Source: Dolomedes plantarius | Lineage: Eukaryota > Arthropoda > Arachnida > Araneae > Dolomedidae | Direction: 5' to 3' | Assembly (NCBI GenBank): GCA_907164885.2 | Contig: OU015496.1 | Location: forward strand, 181,750,128 to 181,814,127 | Length of the DNA stretch: 64,000 nt | Shown here: positions 47,541 to 59,148 of the stretch, piece by piece | How positions within the stretch are numbered: the first letter of the stretch is position 1 | Layout: each line of letters begins with the position of its first letter | The notes under the pieces: generated by a model | Database searches by the model: none | The model's input: the letters and a program-made list of their open reading frames with translations, nothing else | Told to the model about the DNA's origin: nothing | Translations under genes and position numbers: made by a program

Positions 47541-48828
47541 TATCGTAAACCGGGGCTACTTTTCTCCTAGATGGGTAACTTTGCACCATTGTTGAAAAAA
47601 GATTTCATCCCATCTAGCAGATAAACTAATGAATATTTAACAATATTTTCACTTTTATCTGATACATAGCACCACCTTTCATAACATGAATGATAATTAC
47701 TATTTTAGCAGCCATTTTGGGTAGTGTTTGCCAAGTGTGTCTGTGCTGGTACTATTTTTAGTTAAAATCTTCATCTGAAAAAGTTGTATTTTGCTCCAAG
47801 GAAACGATTTTAGTTGAAGGTCAGTGTTGTCTATTTATATATAGAAACTAATTGTCTTTGAAATCATTACGTTTAAATCTTCTTAAACTGAATATTTATT
47901 CATTTATGATCGATACTGTTTTTGAAGTTAGTTTTAGAGCAGATACTTTGCACCAACTCAAAAGTGGTGCAAATAAGATGGAAGAGATGAATACATCTAC
48001 ACAGAATGAACTGACACATTCAAAATTCCAGCTTAAACCTATCAACAAACAGACTGATTCATTTGTCGTTGTAATGTACGAAAATGAATACTACCCAGGT
48101 GTCATTGAAAGCTTCAATGAGGATGGAGCGTTCGTGAGTGTTATGACGAAGTCGTTAAATAACTGGAAGTGGCCTGTTAATAAAGATGCCCTTTTGTATA
48201 AATGGGAAGAAATAGTTGGAGGTATAAATCCCTCCAAATTATTTAGCAAACGAGGTGTTTTTTCAGTCCCAGAGCTGGCTGATGGTTATGGAAATTTTTA
48301 AATATTTGTTTTTATACTACAGAAATTTTAAAATTCTGATGCATCGAATATACAAGTGTTTCCTTTCAGTTTTGTCACAAAATAACAGCAAATTTTGTTG
48401 ATGTCATATTCTTTTTTTACATATTGAATACAATTAGTTGAACTTGTTTGTTTTTAAATATTTTCGCTGGTTTAAACCCAAAAAATTCAAATCCTGTCAG
48501 TTTTCCACGATTCTATAAAGTGCCACAGTTAACTTGAATGAGGTTACTTTGCACCAGGTTAATTTTCTTGCTTCGAACAAATTATTATTTCATGTGGTGC
48601 AAAGTAACCCGCCCTTATGGTATACTTAGCACCACTTTTAAAAAATTATTAAAAAATATAAAATACATGTAAAAACAGGTTTTATTAACATGGAACTATT
48701 CCTTAATTATCTAAGAATACAATAGAACTACTTTCAAAAGTCATTTTACAGAATTTCTATGATTTACGTGAGCATTACAAAAAAATCTTACAAAAATGGT
48801 GCAAAGTCGCTATATATATAGTATACGG

Positions 48829-48830
<2 letters not shown>
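47541..48830. mobile_element. 1.29-kb unclassified element with ACTTTGCACCA motifs
   Basis: Ends TATCGTAAAC and, inward from the right, TACCGTATAC, within TA-rich flanks. ACTTTGCACCATT.TTG occurs near both ends in inverted order (47578, 48807), and the 11-mer occurs five times in all. It contains one ORF. It could be a pogo-like or other DNA transposon remnant. The boundaries are moderately certain. Confidence 0.5.
47852..48301 (+). CDS. 149-codon ORF with a small beta-rich domain
   Basis: Coding probably starts at the internal MEEMNTSTQNE (47978) rather than at 47852. The core reads SFVVVMYENEYYPGVIESFN, AFVSVMTKSLNNWKWP, and GGINPSKLFSKRGVFSVPEL. The pattern (hydrophobic-V-x-Y-x-x-x-x-Y-P-G-x-I, then W-K-W-P, then a P-S-K...R-G-x-F-x-V-P end) resembles C-terminal Tudor/SH3-like modules I associate with transposon-derived proteins in arthropods and cnidarians. 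The assignment is inference. It is uninterrupted, unlike most repeats here; upstream exons, if any, were not found. Confidence 0.5.
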   Translation: MSLKSLRLNLLKLNIYSFMIDTVFEVSFRADTLHQLKSGANKMEEMNTSTQNELTHSKFQLKPINKQTDSFVVVMYENEYYPGVIESFNEDGAFVSVMTKSLNNWKWPVNKDALLYKWEEIVGGINPSKLFSKRGVFSVPELADGYGNF

Positions 48831-48861
<31 letters not shown>

Positions 48862-49135
48862 GCGAATTCTATTCACTTTATTCTTACTGACCCTCTTTTG
48901 AGGGCGTCGCTCAAGATGTCGGTTTTACACAAACGACGCAGGCTGTTGGCCGCACATTATTATTATTTTTTAAATACATTTTATCCTTGACGATATCTGA
49001 TGTTTACTCCTTAGCGGTCCGCCAATATTCTCACTAAAGGTCCATCACCACTGTAAAAACTATCTGCCAGGAGCGGGAACCTTTCGCCTCTTGACTTTGA
49101 AACCAGAATTATGATAACTACATTATGCTAGTGAA
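48831..49135. other. intergenic, no recognised content
   Basis: Starts with an (AT)n tract (48837-48860). No gene recognised. Confidence 0.6.
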
Positions 49136-49465
49136 GGCTAGAGGTGGGCTCTCACCGAACTAGCTTTCGGTGCTGAGGGTGCTCGGATCGAATCCCGACG
49201 CTCGCTATTAAATACCTCCGTGTCTAGACCGGATATGGGCACGTCTAATCCGTAAACTGAAAAGTCCCTCTATGAGGTCATAGATGGTAGGATCCCCCTA
49301 GATGCCGCCCTTGGGGTTGTTCGGTCAAAATTGAGGTGGCAACTAGCTAAGACGGACTCTGACCCTTGTGGTGCTATGTAAATCGGAGTCGCACACTTCA
49401 GCCCGAAGCCTATATGGACCTGGTCTGGAACTATCAGCCAGGGGGCTTTAGAAACAACAACAACA
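49136..49465 (+). repeat. tRNA-derived SINE, copy 1
   Basis: Starts GGCTAGAGGTGGGC with a degenerate A-box region, and has a B-box GGATCGAATCCCGAC. It has a 250-bp body and an (AAC)n tail at about 49453-49464. The body shares CCGGATATGGGCACGT and AAATTGAGGTGGCA with copy 2. Confidence 0.8.
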
Positions 49466-49676
49466 GGCCAGAGGTAGCCCAATGGTAGTACGTCGGCTTT
49501 CGGTACTGAGGGTTCTCTGATCGAATCCCGACAAGTGCCATTAAATACCTTCATGTCTAGGCCGGATATAGGCACGTTTAATCCTTAGACTGGTAAGTTC
49601 TTCTTTTAGGTCAGTGGGAGGGGGGGGGGAGGTACGATCCCCCTGGGAGGTGCTCGAGGAAAATTGAGGTGGCACC

Positions 49677-49681
<5 letters not shown>
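49466..49681 (+). repeat. tRNA-derived SINE, copy 2 (3'-truncated)
   Basis: Head GGTAGCCCAATGGTAGTACG (A-box) and TGATCGAATCCCGAC (B-box), better preserved than in copy 1. It starts directly after the tail of copy 1 and ends at GGTGGCACCAAGGG before an (AT)n tract. Confidence 0.82.
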
Positions 49682-49720
<39 letters not shown>

Positions 49721-50061
49721 GTGTGTGTGTGTGTGTGACATGTCCGGAATGGACATCTCATGAAATAGGAGCATACATCGTGGCCGGAAAATAATAAAGT
49801 CAGCTTCAGGAACAAACTAATTTATTAAACAGTAAAGCAACACATCTTATTCGCTTCGAGTCAGTCCAGCGTCTCCCTCGTAAGAGCGCCAAAATACAAT
49901 TAGGTCAGAGAGGTTTCCAGAATTGGCGGAGGAAGTTAGTGTGTGGAAAAGAGAGGAATTTACGCCAAATAGAAGAAAGAGGGGTTACCAGGACAGAGAT
50001 AAAGTTCAGAATGGGCGATTATAGGTAGTTAGTAATATTATCACATATCTATATATATCTA

Positions 50062-50120
<59 letters not shown>

Positions 50121-50133
50121 ATAAATAAATATA
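49682..50133. repeat. microsatellites around an unassigned 290-bp stretch
   Basis: (TA)n then (TG)n at 49682-49736, and (TATC)n, (TG)n and (TATG)n at about 50047-50130. The sequence between (49737-50046) was not recognised. Confidence 0.85.
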
Positions 50134-51544
50134 CACTCATGGACAAAAAAAATAGCGCACCAAGAAATAATTGCGGGATCGTAACGAAACTTGCAATTAA
50201 GGTACATGTCGGGGAGATATGCAAATGATTAGAAATGCAGCGTGATTGCGCATTATGTATAGCCGGTAGAGGGCGTTGAACATCGTACTCTGTGGAGTAT
50301 AAAACAGGTAACCAAAGCTTGTTTGAGTGTGCGGAATCATTTACAAAGGAAGAGCTGAGATAGACATGCCATTACGCAGTGTTCGAAGACAATATAAGCA
50401 GTTGTCGCAGTTTGAGGGGGGAGAATCGTCGGGATGATCGAAGCTGGGTGGTCAGCTAGGCGAGTAGCTCGTCAATTAGGCCGCTCTGATTGTGTTGTGA
50501 GGAGGTGTTGGGACCAGTGGACCCGAGAGATGTCATGTACACGAAGACCAGGCTCATGACGCCCTCGACAGACCAGTCGTCGAGAAGACCGCCACATCGT
50601 AAGAAATGCACGCGTACAGCCAACTGCTTCATCGGCCGCCATTCAGGCACAGGTAGCACCTTCAATTGGGGCCTCTGTGTCTTCTCGAACCATTCGAAGG
50701 CACCTGGCTGAAGGACAGTTGGTATCGCGGCGCCCATTACGTGTGCTGTCCTTGACGCCCACCCATCGACGCCTCCGTTTGGAGTTTTGCCGCGCACGAG
50801 GAAACTGGACTGCAGCGGAATGGAACCAGGTCGTCTTTAGCGACACATCCAGATTCAATCTCGGCAGTGATGACAATCGTGTTCGTGTGTGGAGAGCCCG
50901 TGGTGAACGCTTCAATCCTGCCTTTGCTGTACAGCGATACATCGCTCCCACAGCTGGTGTGATGGTATGGGGTGCCATTGCCTACAATACACGGTCACCC
51001 CTAGTATTGTTCCGTGGCACCATGACAGCCCAGCGGTATGTTCATGAAATCCTGCAACCACATGTGTTGCCACTCATGCAACGGCTCCCAAGAGCCATTT
51101 TTCAACAAGACAATGCTCGGCCTCATACGGCAAGGGTGTCACAAGACTGTCTCCGCACTGTTACTACCCTTCCTTGGCCTGCCCGATCCCCAGATTTGTC
51201 TCCAATCGAGCATATCTGGATCATTTGGGACGACGAGTTGGGCATCCCACGAGTTTGAACGAACTAGAGGCAAGGTTACAGCAAATATGGAACGAAATGT
51301 CTCAAGACATCATACAGAACTTGTATGACTCAATGCCCGATCGTATCGCATCGTGCATTCGCGCTAGAGGGGGTCCAACGGAGTATTAACTCCTCCGTTC
51401 TTTTGCCTTTTTCTCTGAAATAAATTATCCTTTTTCTTTGATTTTCTTATCATTTACTTATATCAAAGTAGTCATTACGTATGTAAAATTTCGTTTCATT
51501 TTGACGACTCCTTCTTGGTGCGCTAATTTTTTTGTCCATGAGTG
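50134..51544 (+). mobile_element. Tc1-like element
   Basis: 1,411 bp flanked by TA (50132-50133, 51545-51546). Inverted ends CACTCATGGACAAAAAAA and, inward from the right, CACTCATGGACAAAAAAATT, both followed by AGCGCACCAAG. Confidence 0.95.
50367..51389 (+). pseudogene. Tc1 transposase (DD34E), frameshifted
   Basis: ATG at 50367 opens MPLRSVRRQYKQLSQFEGG, but the frame is lost within about 60 codons. The long frame 50677-51258 carries the DDE domain: VVFSDTSRFNLGS (first aspartate; the usual E after it is T), IFQQDNARPHTARV (second) and SPDLSPIEHIW (glutamate). A second frameshift at about 51225-51240 precedes the C-terminal part ending GGPTEY at a TAA. The catalytic residues are all present, but at least two shifts inactivate it. 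Confidence 0.93.
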
Positions 51545-52801
51545 TATATATATATGTGTGTCAAAATTTTGACTCATTTTGGTACTTTTCTGTATAACTG
51601 TTTATTGCTTGCCCAAGCGATACAGACTGGGTTTGGCACGCTGCCAAAATTATGACTTGCGACGACGGACGGTTTTGGCGTCTGAAATTTTGCTTTCCGA
51701 AGGACCATTATGGAGGAACGTAATCCTACGTTAAAATCAATTTAAGAAAAAGCTACTTCCGGTTATAAAATTCTTTGACAACTGTTGTTAAAATTGCTGT
51801 TAGTCGGCTCTTAGTTAAGATGGACACAGAATTCAAGCAGAATTAAAAAAATAAAGATTAGGCTTTGATGTTATCGTATAAGAGAAAAATCGGTTTTTTT
51901 TTTTTTTGACCGAAAAGGCCGTTTCAAAGGTATACGGACACCTTAACTCTACTCCCTAAAAAGTTCACCAGTCCTTCATTTAGACTGATTCAAGTTTACG
52001 AAGATTAGCTAACATGTAAATCTGTATTTAGATACATAGTTTTGCTATTTCAATCGAATTTCTATCTTAAAGATAACTAACTTTTTTTCCCCAAGAAAGG
52101 AACTTAGTATGGGGAGAAAAATATACAGAGAGTATCATTTACGCTGATTGCAAACACGAGTAACTGTGTGAGTCATACATAATGGAATGCTTCTTGACCA
52201 AAGTAAAAAAAGAGGACCACTCTAAATTTTCTCTTAATCTCTTTTGTTGTAACCCACTTTTCTTCTCTTTTCGTAATCTCTGTTCTTTTTGAGTGCTCTA
52301 GAACATTTTAGAACGTGTTTCGACTTCAAAGTGTCTACTATGGAGAGGTTTCAGTGTCATTTATTTATATAAAATTCGCACCACACGTTTCTAGCCATTG
52401 GTAGAAAATTTTAGTATTATTTTCCCATTAAACCGATACCACCCTTTAGTCAGGATTAGAAATCTAGAGCAGAAACTGAACTATCAAAAGCATTAGGATG
52501 TTTCCTGATGATGCAAATGAATATTTCCTCCAAAGCCAAATTTTTAATATCATATGAGCAGTGTGCACATATTACATATAAGCGTGGAAAATTTTTTTAC
52601 TTCATTGAAAGCTATTATGGTATGCAATAATGAGATTGCAGATTTACCAGAGAATAAACAAGTACTGGAATGACACATCGATAACCAGGTACCGTGACAT
52701 TACAAAAATAAAATTATTTGCCTTAACATATGATAAAAGCCGTAATATACGATTTGCCTGAATATTTTTTTTTACCTTAATACATGATATAAACTGTACT
52801 A
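51545..52801. other. intergenic with one dispersed repeat
   Basis: About 51585-51745 matches the interior of the MITE at 30291-30504 in opposite orientation (TTTTGGTACTTTTCTGT, CTGGGTTTGGC, GTAATCCTACGTTAA). The rest was not recognised. The phrase ATTATTTGCCTTAA near 52715 recurs at 57370 and 57940. Confidence 0.6.
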
Positions 52802-54160
52802 CACTGCTGGCCACCCAAATTGCAACACCAAGAAAGACAAGAGATATCACAACAAAATTTATTTTGTAGATAACATGTTGACCAAGTATCAAATGATTAA
52901 ATTTATAGACTTCTGTGAAGTGTGGTTCCCGCCAAAATCAGTAGCCAGAGTAGCCGCCATTGTTGGAGATCACCGCTGCCACACGCCTCGCCATTGATTC
53001 AAAGAGACTTTGGATGAGTTTTCGGGGTACAGAGACCAAGCAGCTTCCACACGTTGCCAAAGTTAGTTTGCTGTGGCAGCTGGGGATGGAATCTGGGTCA
53101 ATCGTAGAGCAACCATGGACCACATGTTTTCTATCGGCGAAAGAATCGGAGAGCGAGGCGGCCAGGGAAGCAATTCAATCTGGCGATTGAGGAAGAACCG
53201 TTGGACAATGCGTGTCACGTGTGGTCGCGCATTATCCTGTTGAAATATGGCTGTGGGCAAGCCCTGAAGGTAAGGAAGGACAACTGGCTCCAACACCTCG
53301 GAGATGTAGCGCTGGCTGTTTAAAGTACCGACAATTCGTACTAGAGGTGTGCGAGAGTGATATCCAATACCGCCACATACCATAATACCCGGTGCAGGAC
53401 CAGTATGGCGGTGCATAACGCAGCTGTTCAGCATCCTCTCTTCACGGTGTCTCCAGACTCGAATGCGACCATCGTGGTGTTGCAGACAGAAGCGTGACTC
53501 GTCAGTAAAGACAATTTCATTCCATTCTGCCATCATTTCATTCTAGACAAAGCAATGGACGTCTTGCGGACAGACCACTCTGCTGTAAACGGCGTCGAAT
53601 GGTACGCGCAGACACTGGATGATGCGTTACAGACTGCATGTGCTGTGCTATGGTTCGTGATGTGACTGAGCGATCCGTCACTGCAATGCGCACAATTTGC
53701 CTGTCATCACGTGAAGTGGTGCGCTGAGGTGGATGCGATCGAACACGCCGGTCCGTCGTACACTCCTGCATCCAACGATCACATATCCGCATTACAGTTG
53801 TTTGGTTTCGTCCAACACCACTACCGATTTCTCTGAAAGATAATCCACAATCTCGGTAGGCCACTATCCTTCCTCTGTCGAACTCGGATACTTGATCAAA
53901 AGATGATCGCTGTTTTCGACGAGGCATAATTCATCGTTTTTTTAAAAAAAACCACAAGAAAAACACAATTGCCGAACTTGAAATCGTCGAAATCTCCAAG
54001 CCTTAAATTGCGCTTTGAAGTGGCGCCACAGGCGCGCGTGATGTGCGTCTGCGCTGAAATTCTAATCATTTGCATATCTCACCTCCGCTAATGCATGTTG
54101 TAAATTTCATGTTATTTGCATGTTTCCTTCAGGGTGTTGAATTTACAGTGGCCAGCAGTG
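52802..54160 (-). mobile_element. Tc1-like element
   Basis: 1,359 bp flanked by TA. Ends CACTGCTGGCCACC and, inward from the right, CACTGCTGGCCACTG. Same family as the fragment at 46465. Confidence 0.95.
52938..53927 (-). pseudogene. Tc1 transposase (DD34E-type), frameshifted
   Basis: MPRRKQRSSFDQVSEFDRGR at 53927 starts a 129-codon helix-turn-helix half ending SARRPLLCLE at 53538. The DDE half, 53536-53063, reads EIVFTDESRFCLQHH, IFQQDNARPHVTRI and SPILSPIENMWSM. The two halves are offset by a frame change at about 53537, and another shift at about 53070-53120 separates the last part (LIQSLFESMARRVAAVISNN). The D, D and E residues remain, while S-P-D has become S-P-I. About 330 codons overall, a normal length. 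Confidence 0.94.
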
Positions 54161-55321
54161 TACTAAAAGCAGAAGAATGCTTCCTAACATGGTGAATGAA
54201 AATTTTCTTATAACAGAAATCTTCATGATCTAATGCGGATTGTAATAGAGAGTTTACGGTGCCATATCTGTAAGGGTGAGTTTCAGACGGTATCGTAATC
54301 TGTAAAAATGAATTCAATTCTGTATCCTATGCTGTAAGTGAAGAGAGTTCAGGAGATGTGGGAATCGCCGGTGAAAACTGTCCGCATATTCTACGACGCA
54401 TTGTATTGAAAGTCGATAATTCTGTAGTATCACAAAAATGTCCGTCTGTCAACCCTGTAAAGCTGCACAAAAAGCTGTTATCAAGTACATTTGGCATGGT
54501 GAAGTAATCAGAACGCTAGGGCGACCGCGATCTGAAAACAACACCACTGGTCGGATTTTTTTTTGATGTAATACATGCAGAGGTATAACTAACCATTGTG
54601 TTGAACACCGCAACAACCAGTTCGTTACGCTATCAGCAATCCACTGGATGAAAAAATTCAAACTATTATTACATCCAGTCGACACTCTATTTTAAGTAAA
54701 AAGAAGTTTTATTTTGAGCTTATATCTTCGAAGATATTCTAGATTGACAAGACATTAACATCGTACATGATGAAGATCTCCAGAAAACAGCATACAGTAA
54801 GAACCATGCCGTTCTAACAAAAAAAAAAGTATTAGCGACCGAACAGGCATGCTTGCAAAGCACTTATGACAAATATTTCAGCAAAGAAAAATGGCTTCTC
54901 CCTCAGGGTCGAGCCGAAGCTCTTACCTGGGTGAAACTACAAATTTGACACACACTCAGTAAGTTAAAACTCAAGTCTGTAATAATATCCACTTTTTCAA
55001 ATCTGGACAGAGCGGAGAAGGAAGTAAGGTTGCCAAGCACGGAAAACCGCCAAGCGCAGAAGAGGGCCGCCAAAAATAAAGTGCCAACAACCTTTGCGTG
55101 CGCACTAGGAAACGGCGAAGAACGCGCCAATCTAAGTACTTAAGTTTCGCCAAGAACTCGTATTGGTCTCGGCATACATTGACGTCAGCAGACCGCTTTT
55201 TTTCGAAGAAAAATGACAAGTTGGGCACCGATGCGAGGCTAGTATGACCCAAGCCAGGACCCTAAAGCGAGGCTAGCAATTGAAAACAAACCAGTTCACC
55301 GTACAGATGTTAAGAATAATA
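54161..55321. other. intergenic, no recognised content
   Basis: GC content is somewhat above the background at 54900-55260. ORFs there overlap on several frames without similarity. Confidence 0.55.
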
Positions 55322-56848
55322 CACTGGTGAAATAAATTAAGAGAATTTGCATATTTTATCTAATTTCATGAAAAGAACTAAACTGAATGTAAAACCACTG
55401 CTTCTAGACAAAAATGCAAATCTTGTACGTCAAATCCGTAAGCGTACACGTGTGTGTAGGCGGAGCCAGTAGAGAAACAGGCTTTATAAGCGCGCGTAAG
55501 TTAAGACGCATTTTGTTCGCTAGCACACCTCGGCGAATTTCTTGGTGTTATTTTACAGCAATCGGTTAATTTCAAATTGTAACAGTAAAAATGAGTAACC
55601 ACCAACGTTTAGATGATGGGATGAGGTGGAGAATTGTGGGGAGGCTAGAAGCAGGCCAATCTCAAGTCCAAATTTGTAGAGAGTTCAATTTAACACCCAG
55701 CGTCGTGTGTAGCTTATGGAAACAGTTCCAGGATACCGGATCCATCGAGAGAAAGCCTGGGCAAGGTCGTCCAAGAGCCCCGACGGCCAGAGAAGATCGC
55801 CATTTGTCGATTATAGCGAGGCGTAACAGGAGTGCTACAGCTTCTCAGTTTTCTCGGGACTTGTATGCAGCCACAGGATCCGGTGTATCAAGGGTGACTG
55901 TTTCCTAAACACTTCATGAGAGAGGGTTGTTTGCAAGAAGACCTGCTGTTTGCGCCCCGCTCACTTCTACGAACAGGAGAATCCGTTTATCATGGTGCAG
56001 AGAGCATAGAGATTGAAGTATGGATCAATGGGCGACCGTTCTCTTCACTGATGAGTCCCGGTTCAGCCTAAACACCGATTCTCGCAGTACGTTCATATGG
56101 AGAGAACCAGGGACCCGCTACCTACCCTCCAATGTCCGCGAAATCGACCATTATGGCGGAGGAGGTTTAATGGTCTGGGCAGGCATCATGTTGGATGGCC
56201 GCACACCTCTCCATGTCTTTGAAAGAGGCACTGTGACTGGTGTGAGGTATAGGGAGATGAGGTCTTGGAGCCCTATGTTCGCCTTATCAGGGGTGCAGTT
56301 GGACCTGAGTTCATTTTAATGGACGATAACGCGAGGCCACATCGAGCTCTTCTGGTCGACGAATTTCTAGAGAGTGAGGATATTCGCAGGATAGATTGGC
56401 CAGCCAGATCTCCAGACCTTAACCCTATAGAGCATGTCTGGGACGCTCTGGGGAGGGCAATTGCAACTCTCAACATCCCTCCGAGAACCATCCAGGGAAT
56501 GAAAACAGCGTTGCTGAACGAGTGGGACCAATTGCCACAGGAAATGATAAACTGCCTTATTTCAAGTATGAAATCACGCTGCGAGACCTGTGTATCTGTA
56601 AGAGGAGACCATACCCCCTATTAACCCATCTATTAACCCATTTTTTGTTGATTCGGCAACCGCTGTTTCATACCTTCCGACTCCAACGAGTGTTACGCAC
56701 GATCATGCGTGTGTATTACAATTATTGAATGGTTATTTGTTTTGTATTGTATCAATGTATGTACATATCAAAATTCATTAAAATCGGTACAGTAGTTCTA
56801 GAGATAATCGACCAAGTCTGCAAATTCTCTTAATTTCTTACACCAGTG
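55322..56848 (+). mobile_element. Tc1-like element, spider/fish-type family
   Basis: 1,527 bp flanked by TA. Ends CACTGGTGAAATAAATTAAG and, inward from the right, CACTGGTGTAAGAAATTAAG, then AGAATTTGC on both. Confidence 0.94.
55591..56624 (+). pseudogene. Tc1 transposase (DD34E), three lesions
   Basis: Starts MSNHQRLDDGMRWRIVGRLE, with a GRPRAPTAREDRH linker and VLFTDESRFSLNT (first aspartate). FILMDDNARPHRAL has the second and SPDLNPIEHVWDALG the glutamate, and it ends CVSVRGDHTPY at 56624. The breaks are a TAA at about 55906, a TGA just before SMDQW at about 56017, and a frameshift near 56250. The remaining protein is very close to Tc1 families I remember from arachnids and other arthropods, so the copy is relatively young. 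Confidence 0.95.
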
Positions 56849-58595
56849 TAGAACAGGTCCGAGAATCCTATTGAACATGGTAACACTGGGTACAAAAGCG
56901 ATTGACATGTAAACGCCCTGCTTTCAAGCGTACACAAGCTGACGTGATAAAATGATACCTTAAACTGAGTCTAGCTACGAATTCTGCGAAATACAATTAT
57001 CTTTCAGAAAAACCGTTACTGGACCAGAAAACACACGAAGCGTGGAAATTCCAGGAGCGACCACGAGGAATGGTCAAAATGGGTACCATATATTAATTGA
57101 AAGAAAGTAAACTAAATTATAAACTTTGGACTAGGATTACTAAAAGTTAATAAAAAGAGGTTACATTTAATTAATGAAAACTGTAACGAAAAATCGTCGT
57201 TACACGCATATAGCGTTACGTATTGAATAAAAGCAGTATGGCATGGCTGATCTATTGGCTAAATTAGGAGAGACCATGGTATGCAGTGATGAACTTCCAA
57301 ATATCCAAAGTGAGCTGGATACGGGATACTGTTTGAGTAACCAGTCACAGTGCTACATTACTCAAATGAAATTATTTGTCTTAATATATCGCTCACGCCT
57401 TTCAACAACGTCATATCTCGAAAATCGGCAATTTTTAGTTATGCTTATTTTCAGAATGCCGTGTAAGAGTAGCATATCTCTACAAGATCATCATATATCA
57501 CCGCTCAATATTTAGCCGCTAGAGAGCAGAATTAAAATTTATTTTCAATACATTTCAATGTACTTTTAAAGTTTCAAATCACTCTCCTGAAAAATCTTGT
57601 TATTTGAGATATGACGTTGTTGAAAGGAGTGAGCGATATAATAAAAGTCTAGATATGTGATTTGCTTTAATTAATTTCCCTGTTTATTTGCCGTAACGTA
57701 TAACATACGTTATATTTCCAAATGTATTGGAATACATCTTAACTTGCATACAAAGGAAAATTTGCATAATCACATTCGTCGAATATACCAAGCACTATAT
57801 CAGCCATACCAACATGGCAGATTTTTTGACAGTTAAATGCTACAATAACATGCAATGCTGAGCTTATTAATTTCTAAGGGAAATTTATGTTAGGATGTCA
57901 CTTGAATAAACAACTTCTCCACGCATCATTGCTCAAGTGAAATTATTTGCCTTGATATATTATGATGAAAACCTTAATATAGGATTCAGCTTAATGCTTT
58001 ACCTCATCTATTCTCCTTTATGTACGTTTTAAATTATACTGCCAAAAGTATCAGGATAACTCCTACCATGGAAGAAAAAGGAAAATTTGCTTGATGAAAT
58101 TCATCATGTGTGTATGATAAGTTATATATAACAAAACCAACCAGGCAGATCTTTAGACTTATATTAGACTAATAGTATCTACTCTGACTCGCAACATTGA
58201 ACGTACAGATTTCCAGAGAGTTTGTGTTGGAATACCTTTCGAGTAACCAGCCTCTCCACGCTACATTACCCAAGTGAATTCAGTGGCCAGAATTATCTGC
58301 TAGATCTGACGATGCCCAGGGTTGGTTAACTGATTTCCGTTGAAAAAAATATATGAAAAAATAAAACAAAATAAAGGGACAGTCTAGGAAAACGTTTGAA
58401 GCCTGATCACCTTATAATTGAGTCCCATAATTTACTTATTATGCTCGTGATCACTATGCAGAAAAATTCTGCATCAAGTCTACCTTGGGAAAGTATCAAT
58501 TGTAGGTTTTTATAAAAGATGTTTTTGTGTACACTTTTTGCATTTCCGCAAACAATCACAACAAAATAACAACGTATATTTCTAAACATCTAACC
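56849..58595. other. intergenic with low-copy internal repeats
   Basis: Variants of GAGTAACCAG...GCTACATTACTCAA...GTGAAATTATTTG recur at about 57335-57385, 57895-57945 and 58240-58275. No gene recognised. Confidence 0.6.
57385..57640. mobile_element. 256-bp MITE
   Basis: Inverted ends of about 38 bp: TATATCGCTCACGCCTTTCA and, inward from the right, TATATCGCTCACTCCTTTCA, both continuing ACAACGTCATATCTC. It probably targets TA. Confidence 0.85.
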
Positions 58596-58804
58596 CAGTG
58601 GTTTTCAATCTGGGCGGTGCACCCCCCTGGGGAGGCGGGAGGGATGTTCGGTGGAGAGGGGGCGGATGGTTTGCAAAAAAATATGTGTAGAATGTATTTT
58701 ACTAGCGTTACTTACCCATTTTAGTGCCTCGGGAGGGGGGGAGGGCACAGAATCTGAAGGTCATCTAAAGGAGGGCGTAGACATAAAAAGGTTGAGAATC
58801 ACTG
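58596..58804. mobile_element. hAT-type MITE
   Basis: 209 bp with ends CAGTGGTTTTCAATC and, inward from the right, CAGTGATTCTCAACC. 8-bp flanks ATCTAACC and ATCTAATC differ at one base. Confidence 0.88.
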
Positions 58805-59148
58805 ATCTAATCCTTTAAGTTTTTTCATCATATTCCTTGAAAAAGAAAATGCCAGGTGATCATAATTAAACTTGGCCTATTCAGAGCCCTCTGTAGCTGT
58901 AACTAAATAGTGGATTGAGCTGAAATTTTGCAGATAGACAATTCAAAGGATGCACTGAAAGATTTCGAAAAAAAAAGGGTTCAAAAATATCCGCTAGGGG
59001 GCGCATTACATGGAAATAATTTAAACAAGCTACAAATTCCAATTCAAGCATAATTTATTTGTTACACACTGTCTAGCGATATAAAGAAAATTGTTCAATG
59101 TGAGCTCCCTCGTTAGTATGTAAAATGTTCAGTTGATGAACAGCGTGT

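Noticed and set aside
54903..55252. Two overlapping minus ORFs of 75 and 93 codons
   Set aside because: Different frames over the same bases, no similarity, no conserved motif.
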